A stretch of DNA of 36,791 bases from Planctomycetaceae bacterium (GTDB lineage: Bacteria; Planctomycetota; Planctomycetia; Pirellulales; Thermoguttaceae), in the NCBI GenBank assembly GCA_015062085.1, contig SUVI01000016.1:1-36791 (forward strand), read 5' to 3'. Below, piece after piece: positions 31,871-36,791 of the stretch (the first letter of the stretch is position 1; each line of letters opens with the position of its first letter). The notes under the pieces were generated by a model. The model saw only the letters and a program-made list of their open reading frames with translations. It did not search any database and was not told the origin of the DNA. Position numbers and translations under genes: made by a program.

Positions 31871-34198
31871 CTACCATCGTGAGTCATTCGTTGCTGCAGT
31901 GCTGATGAAAATGTTCCGGTAGTAGGATCTCGCAGGGCCTCCGGAGTGGATCTGAAGCCCGATCAGGCCGGTCTGCACGAGGGTTTCGTCTGTTTCCGTG
32001 TAGTTCACCGTCTCAACTCCGTTGAGGAAAAGCCGCACGGTCCGTCCTTGGCAGAGGATCTCGTAGCGATTCCAGTCGTTCGGTTTCCAAATCTTCTTCA
32101 CGAGTTCGGGATCCGGAGTCTGGAGCATCCGGCGTCGGCGCGATTCATCGTAAAGGTGTCCCCAATAGCTTCCGTCAGACGTCATGTCTGCCTGGTATCC
32201 GATCATTTCGTGGCTGTTCGGAATGCGTTCCGAGCGGATCTGGATCCCTGCGTTTCCGTCTTTCCGCACATTCTCCGGAGCGTCGATGATCTTGCATTCG
32301 AGCCGCAGGTAAAAGTCGCCGAAACGCTCCGTCGTGGTGAGGAACTGATTCCGGTCCACGCCTTTCTCGAAATTTCCGCCGACGATCGCACCGTCTTCGA
32401 TCCGGAAAACGTCCGCGATCATCTCCCAGCCGGTGAAGTCTTTTCCGTTGAAGAGCGTTCTTTCTGGGAACTGTTTTTCAAACTGCGGAATGATCGCCGC
32501 GAAACGCTCCCTTTCCTCGGGTCTTCCTTCCGTCAGGGCGAGCGCGTTGCTGAGCATTCGGCGTTTTTCGAGCGGCGCCATCCCCATTTGACGCAGGATC
32601 CGCAGGTAACCGCGAAGGGCGCGGGTCTTGAATTTCCCCTCCGGAAGCGTGACGGCCAAGCGTCCCAGAACGTTCCCCGCATCGGCAGAGGGCCATTTTC
32701 CGAGCATTTCCGTCGCCTCATCCACTACAGCAATACCGGTCTCCGAGCCGTCCTGTGCGTACATTTCCGCGTACTTTCCGAGCAGTTCTGCACTCTGTTT
32801 CCCGCCGACGGCGCTGACCCGGCGAACGAGCGTGACGGGGTCGTCCGGGTAGAGTTTCACGAGACACTCGATCGTTTCCGATTTGGCGGCCGATCTTCGG
32901 CAAAGATTCGCCATTGCGGACTCAAAGACCTCTTTCGGGTAGCGTTCCTGGACTTCAAACACCGTCGCAAACTCCGCAATGTCGCCTGGCGTCGGAGTGA
33001 TGATCTGCGAGTAGACTTCCATGGCCGACGCGGTGATTTTCGGGCTGGGAGAGTCCGTCATGAGGAGTTTTACCTGCGGAAGAAGTGCCGTCAGACGCTG
33101 TTTCTGTACGATCTCAAGCGCCGCGAGCTGTTCTGTTTCCTGTGCCGAGCCGTTTTGAAGGATCTTTCCTACCGCTTCCTGGATCTCTTCCGGTTTCAGA
33201 CCGCAAAGGCCGCGGACCGCCGTATTTCGGAGCGTTTCGTCTTCGGAATTCAGTGTTCGTACCAGCGTGTCGAGTGCCCGAACGTCTTTCAGTTCCCCAA
33301 GTGCCGCGAGCAGTGCCGCCTGCGGAACGGCGTCGTTTCCGTGAAGTGCGAGCAATGCCGGCGTAAGGTCCGTGCGCTCGGTGACCGCAAGTGCTGCGAG
33401 GATCTTTTCCTGCCGTTCTTCCGGAAGGTCCGTGAGTGTCTGGAGTGCTGTTCGGAAAAGCGCGTCCGAGTTGGTTTGCGTCAAAACGGTTTGGGCTGTG
33501 CGGAGATCCGCGTCGTCCGGAGAGCGCAGGAGATTTTGGAAAAGGCTGGCGTCGCCGGTCAGGAGAAGTTCATTTTGAAGCGCGATCCGAGTCGTTGGAC
33601 CGTCGATCTTCGCGCTGCGGACGCTTCGAAAATACTCGGCGGCCGTTTCCATGTCGGATCGCCTGTTTGATCCTGCGAGTTTTGCTGCCGCGGTGAAGAG
33701 ACCGTCTGCGGCTGCACGCTGGAGCGCGGGATCCTCATCACACAGCGCGTTTTGAAGGACGAGGAGACCTTCCGCCGCACCGATCCTGCCGAGTGCCCGA
33801 AGTGCCGCTGTCCGGATCCGGATCGAGTGGCAGTCACACGATGCGAATTCTGCGAGACGGGAGACGGACTCGGCATCTTCCATCATTCCGAGCGACGTGA
33901 TCGCGCCTGCTGCGCACTCTTCATGCGGCGAGCCGAGCCCTTTTCGAAGCGTCGGGATCCCCGCCCGGTCTGGAAGATTTTCAAGTGCGGTACGCGCAGC
34001 GGTACAGAGCCGCGGGTCGAGGAGCATCTTCTCCAGTTCCGCGAGCCTAGACGCATCGCCCGTCCGGACGGTCTCGAACGCACGCTGAACGGAATCGTGC
34101 ATAACACGCTGCGTTTCGGGAGAAAATTCCTGCCCGCAGATCAGAGCAGGGGCCAACATCAGAGAAAACGCAAACGGAAGGATGGTTTTGGGACGCAT
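31871..34198 (-). CDS. Exported HEAT-like repeat protein with C-terminal DUF1080 domain
   Basis: A signal peptide (about 1-22, ending APALICG) is followed by about 520 residues of HEAT-like helical repeats (for example TAALRALGRIGAAEGLLVLQ and LLAALGELKDVRALDTLVRTL), then a DUF1080 domain (579-775) with FNGKDFTGW (583-591), GNAGIQIRS, MIGYQADM, YDESRRRR and TGLIGLQIHSG. The family fold is a concanavalin-like sandwich linked to 3-keto-glycoside hydrolysis. HEAT-DUF1080 fusions are frequent in planctomycetes; the repeats may tether the enzyme to a partner. It shares the domain but not the architecture of the secreted DUF1080 protein at 14975-15943. The ATG at 34198 has no strong Shine-Dalgarno sequence. 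Confidence 0.93.
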   Translation of the reverse strand: MRPKTILPFAFSLMLAPALICGQEFSPETQRVMHDSVQRAFETVRTGDASRLAELEKMLLDPRLCTAARTALENLPDRAGIPTLRKGLGSPHEECAAGAITSLGMMEDAESVSRLAEFASCDCHSIRIRTAALRALGRIGAAEGLLVLQNALCDEDPALQRAAADGLFTAAAKLAGSNRRSDMETAAEYFRSVRSAKIDGPTTRIALQNELLLTGDASLFQNLLRSPDDADLRTAQTVLTQTNSDALFRTALQTLTDLPEERQEKILAALAVTERTDLTPALLALHGNDAVPQAALLAALGELKDVRALDTLVRTLNSEDETLRNTAVRGLCGLKPEEIQEAVGKILQNGSAQETEQLAALEIVQKQRLTALLPQVKLLMTDSPSPKITASAMEVYSQIITPTPGDIAEFATVFEVQERYPKEVFESAMANLCRRSAAKSETIECLVKLYPDDPVTLVRRVSAVGGKQSAELLGKYAEMYAQDGSETGIAVVDEATEMLGKWPSADAGNVLGRLAVTLPEGKFKTRALRGYLRILRQMGMAPLEKRRMLSNALALTEGRPEERERFAAIIPQFEKQFPERTLFNGKDFTGWEMIADVFRIEDGAIVGGNFEKGVDRNQFLTTTERFGDFYLRLECKIIDAPENVRKDGNAGIQIRSERIPNSHEMIGYQADMTSDGSYWGHLYDESRRRRMLQTPDPELVKKIWKPNDWNRYEILCQGRTVRLFLNGVETVNYTETDETLVQTGLIGLQIHSGGPARSYYRNIFISTAATNDSRW

Positions 34199-34249
34199 AA
34201 TGGGACTCCATTTGAGGAAATTTTGGCGGGATGATCAACACACGCTTTC

Positions 34250-34278
34250 AGTATACTACAATTCTGCGAAAATTTCCA
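34250..34278 (-). promoter_or_regulatory. Promoter candidate for the HEAT-DUF1080 gene
   Basis: On the minus strand TGGAAA (34273-34278) is followed after 17 bp by TATACT (34250-34255), about 50 bp before the ATG. Confidence 0.55.
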
Positions 34279-34346
34279 GAGGGGAAAAACCGTAAAATAG
34301 AAAAAAAGTTTTCTTTCATGATCCATTTTTTTAGTCCACATCCCCC

Positions 34347-34374
34347 TTGAATATTTTTGAAAATTGGATAAAAT
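34347..34374 (+). promoter_or_regulatory. Promoter candidate for the kinase gene
   Basis: TTGAAT (34347-34352) and TAAAAT (34369-34374) are 16 bp apart, 45 bp before the kinase ATG (34419), which has GTGAGG (34407-34412) 6 nt upstream. It is divergent from the HEAT-DUF1080 promoter. Confidence 0.55.
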
Positions 34375-34418
34375 GGCCAAGAATATACCTTAAATTTTCC
34401 TATAGAGTGAGGTTTTTC

Positions 34419-36791
34419 ATGCCAGGTACTATTTTATCTTCGGATCCAGGAAATTCCATCCCAGATCCCAACAATGCTCCGAATCATCCGAAGCCGTTAT
34501 CCCCGGGAACTAAAATTGGAGAGCATGGGGAATACTGTCTTGTAAAGGAACTCGGCAAGGGCGGGTTCGGAGTCACGTGGCAAGCGGAGAAAACTTCCGG
34601 CGGTGTGAAACAGATCGTAGTCTGCAAGCTGCTCAAGGAAGAACATCGCAATAATAAAAAAGCGACCGAAGAAGTTCGGCGTGTTTTCAAGCTGACAAAT
34701 AGTTTAAATCACCAGTATATCTGCCCGCTTATCGGAATCGAAACGGATCCGGTTTACGGCATTTTTCTCGTCATGGAGTATGCTGAGGGTAAAACGCTCC
34801 GCGAGTGGTTCAATGCACAACCAAACCATCAAAACGGACTCCTGCTCTCCGAGATCCTCCCGATCCTCAAGAAAGTCGCAGATGCGCTGGACGTGATCCA
34901 CTACGCAAAGGTCTTTCATCGGGACGTGAAACCGGAAAACATCATTTTCCGCAAACAGAACGAGATCACACATCCTTGGCTCATCGATTTCGGTATCGCG
35001 GCGCAGATCCATACGGAAGGAGCGGAAACGGTAACAGAACATGGTCAGGCTCGTAATGGAACTCCCGCGTATATGGCGCCCGAACAGTTTGATGCCAAAC
35101 TGCAGGATGGACGTACGGACCAATACGCACTTGCGGTTATTGCCTACGAATTCCTTACGGGACAACGTCCGTTTCGCGGAGGCAATGCAACTACGATCGC
35201 CAAGGCCCAAATGCTGTCGCTTCCCAAACATCAAAACTTAGGCAATGCGACCTACAACGTTCTCTGTAGAGCCTTGAATAAGGAAAAGTGGAAACGCTTT
35301 AAGACTTGTGGAGAGTTTCTTGCGGAGTTGGAAAATCCGACATCGCTCGAGACCGAAGAAATCCCGTTTGATGACTTCTTGGAGGAGATCCGCCAGGAAA
35401 TTTCCAAAAGAGAGGAATTGGAAAAAAACATTATCGCTATGTTCAAGGACTATTTCGAGGCGATCGAGGGGGTTATTGACGAGCAGAAGAATGTGAAGGA
35501 GGAAAATCTGCGCAATGGCAAGTGGGAAAATAGCCAGGAGATTCAGGATATCGAGAGAGAGATCAAGGAATGTCGGGACCGAATGCTTGATTTCAGCAGC
35601 AAAGAACTGCCTAAAACTCCTGAGAATTGGGAGAGGGTTCTAAATTGGGAAGATGTGAGTAAAGGAACGGCGGCCTTTCAAACTTTTGCTGCCAGTATCG
35701 ATGCTCCTGTCAAAAGCGCGGCTCCTCATAGTAAGAAAAAACAAGGAGCGGGGCCGATCGGCGCCTGGTTCGTCGGCTGCTGGTTCGCTTTTCTATTACT
35801 GATCGTTGCTGTGTTTGTTGGGTGGCACAAAAAAGGGGATGCGTCCCAATGGCTGTCGGATATGATCCGAAATGGTACAACAGCTATAACAGATTTTGTA
35901 AAGGAAATAGGAACGGAGCCTGAAACGGAAACGGAAACGAAAACGGAAACGAAAACGGAAACGAAAACGGAAACGAAAACGGAAACGAAAACGGAAACGA
36001 AAACGGAAACGAAAACGGAAACGGATCCTGGAACTGAGACGGTTTTACCGCCTTCTGATCCTTACGCAGAACTCAAAACCGAGTTGGACGGCTTGGGATT
36101 GAAGTATTCCATCAATCCCGGGTTAAAAATGGTCACGGTCACTGGATATGCCGGCGAGGCTGAAACTTTAACGATCCCCGACGGAGTAACGCACATTGAA
36201 GAGAATGCGTTCGCGTTCGAAGGCAATACGTCATTCCGATCCGTGACGATCCCTGCCAGTGTAACGAGCATCGGAAAATGGGCATTTAGAGAGACGGCTG
36301 ACCTGAAAGAGTTTGTCGTTTCAGCGGAAAACAAGAATTATAAGAGTGTGGACGGGATCCTGTTTTCCAAGGACGGGAGTTGGCTCATACAAGTGCCCGC
36401 AGGCAGCGAACGCACCGTTTATATTATCCCTGATGGCGTGAAGAAGATCGGCAGCAGCGCGTTTTACAAGTGTACCGCCCTCACGTCTGTTCGGATCTCC
36501 TTTACCGTAGACGAGATTCGAGAATTTGCATTTTTCGGATGCACGGAGCTCGAAGAAGTGACGCTTCCTGCCAGTGTGAAGAGCATCGGCAACAGTGCGT
36601 TTGCCGAGTGTGCTAAGCTCAAAGACCTGAGGATCCCCTCCAGCGTAACGAGTCTTGGCGACAGTGCGTTTGAAGGATGTACGAGCCTCTTGTCCGTACA
36701 GATCCCCTCTAGCGTGACGAGTATCGGCGACAGTGCGTTTGAAGGATGTACGAACCTCTTGTCCGTACAGATCCCCTCTAGCGTGACGAGT
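34419..36791 (+). CDS. Transmembrane Ser/Thr protein kinase with BspA-type repeats (partial)
   Basis: A receptor-like bacterial (Hanks-type) kinase, open to the window end (791 residues seen). The kinase domain (about 38-305) has the glycine loop GKGGFG (46-51), the catalytic Lys70 in VVCK, HRDVKPEN (Asp169), DFG (190-192) and MAPEQ (219-223), so it should be active. A charged, probably coiled-coil juxtamembrane region (about 315-400) precedes one transmembrane helix (about 447-469). Outside the membrane are a Thr-Glu-Thr-Lys repeat linker (about 502-535) and LRR_5/BspA repeats (from about 565) with pattern SIGDSAFEGC-SVQIPSSVT. The linker may span the cell wall. The ligand and substrates are unknown. 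The extracellular part resembles the secreted BspA protein at 13715-14797, including its VDGILF insert. Confidence 0.93.
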   Translation, partial: MPGTILSSDPGNSIPDPNNAPNHPKPLSPGTKIGEHGEYCLVKELGKGGFGVTWQAEKTSGGVKQIVVCKLLKEEHRNNKKATEEVRRVFKLTNSLNHQYICPLIGIETDPVYGIFLVMEYAEGKTLREWFNAQPNHQNGLLLSEILPILKKVADALDVIHYAKVFHRDVKPENIIFRKQNEITHPWLIDFGIAAQIHTEGAETVTEHGQARNGTPAYMAPEQFDAKLQDGRTDQYALAVIAYEFLTGQRPFRGGNATTIAKAQMLSLPKHQNLGNATYNVLCRALNKEKWKRFKTCGEFLAELENPTSLETEEIPFDDFLEEIRQEISKREELEKNIIAMFKDYFEAIEGVIDEQKNVKEENLRNGKWENSQEIQDIEREIKECRDRMLDFSSKELPKTPENWERVLNWEDVSKGTAAFQTFAASIDAPVKSAAPHSKKKQGAGPIGAWFVGCWFAFLLLIVAVFVGWHKKGDASQWLSDMIRNGTTAITDFVKEIGTEPETETETKTETKTETKTETKTETKTETKTETKTETDPGTETVLPPSDPYAELKTELDGLGLKYSINPGLKMVTVTGYAGEAETLTIPDGVTHIEENAFAFEGNTSFRSVTIPASVTSIGKWAFRETADLKEFVVSAENKNYKSVDGILFSKDGSWLIQVPAGSERTVYIIPDGVKKIGSSAFYKCTALTSVRISFTVDEIREFAFFGCTELEEVTLPASVKSIGNSAFAECAKLKDLRIPSSVTSLGDSAFEGCTSLLSVQIPSSVTSIGDSAFEGCTNLLSVQIPSSVTS
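35922..36023. repeat. 12-bp repeat encoding the Thr-Glu-Thr-Lys linker
   Basis: Three 6-bp GAAACG units (35922-35939) lead into seven perfect copies of AAAACGGAAACG (35940-36023), in frame with the kinase. The product is a hydrophilic, threonine-rich stalk just outside the membrane helix. Confidence 0.97.
36654..36791. repeat. 69-bp near-identical leucine-rich-repeat units at the window end
   Basis: Two 69-bp units (36654-36722 and 36723-36791) differ at only three positions and encode consecutive 23-residue BspA-type repeats. The preceding unit (36585-36653) is clearly more diverged. The array probably continues beyond the window. Confidence 0.95.

Noticed and set aside
31946..33670. 574-codon plus-strand open frame opposite the HEAT-DUF1080 gene
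   Set aside because: Antisense shadow of a gene with recognisable HEAT-like and DUF1080 sequence; its Arg/Phe/Val-rich translation has no family features.

Overview
The window most resembles the chromosome of a planctomycete-type bacterium of moderate GC, possibly host-associated. The basis is gene content: two DUF1080 proteins (one fused to HEAT-like repeats), an exported sugar-isomerase-like TIM barrel with a twin-arginine leader, an MJ0042-type zinc-ribbon membrane protein, a secreted ADP-ribosylglycohydrolase-like protein, a formylglycine-generating-enzyme-like protein, a very large VWA protein and a receptor-type Ser/Thr kinase. This phylum assignment is an inference; there is no rRNA, and Lentisphaerae or Verrucomicrobia relatives could share several of these families. 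I see no tRNA, rRNA, CRISPR array, prophage or insertion sequence.

Layout. 1-3361: a 12-bp minisatellite, a rhomboid protease, and an orphan D12-class DNA adenine methylase overlapping the exported TIM-barrel gene (all minus). 3775-6195: a family 2 glycosyltransferase, infC with its own promoter and terminator, and a YfcE-type phosphoesterase (minus). 6291-10262: a 1323-residue exported VWA/STN/DUF2135-like protein. 10745-13496: thpR (minus), then a zinc-ribbon membrane protein and a HAD phosphatase (plus). 13715-18815: a secreted BspA-type leucine-rich-repeat protein, a secreted DUF1080 protein and a large secreted glycoside-hydrolase-like protein (plus). 18845-23741 (minus): trxA, folE and a 1198-residue FAD/iron-sulfur oxidoreductase. 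24039-26110 (plus): a double receiver-like protein and an FGE-like protein, each behind a good sigma70-type promoter. 26245-27933 (minus): the ADP-ribosylglycohydrolase-like protein. 28617-30620 (plus): a UvrD/PcrA/Rep helicase. 30691-31613 (minus): a probable pseudogene of an exported membrane protein. 31871-34198 (minus): the HEAT-DUF1080 protein. 34419 to the window end (plus): a membrane Ser/Thr kinase with an outward-facing BspA-type repeat domain, cut by the window.

How the genes relate. Much of the window encodes exported proteins, several with probable carbohydrate roles (two DUF1080 proteins, the TIM barrel, the glycoside-hydrolase-like protein), interspersed with housekeeping genes (infC, folE, trxA, thpR, helicase). 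Regulation and sensing are represented by the kinase and the double receiver-like protein. No classical defence island is visible.

The most unusual global property is the density of short, nearly perfect tandem repeats. They sit at the 3' ends of minus- and plus-strand genes (rhomboid, thpR, folE, the receiver-like gene, the pseudogene) or in protein linkers (oxidoreductase, kinase, receiver-like protein). In several cases they supply the last codons or the stop codon of the gene.
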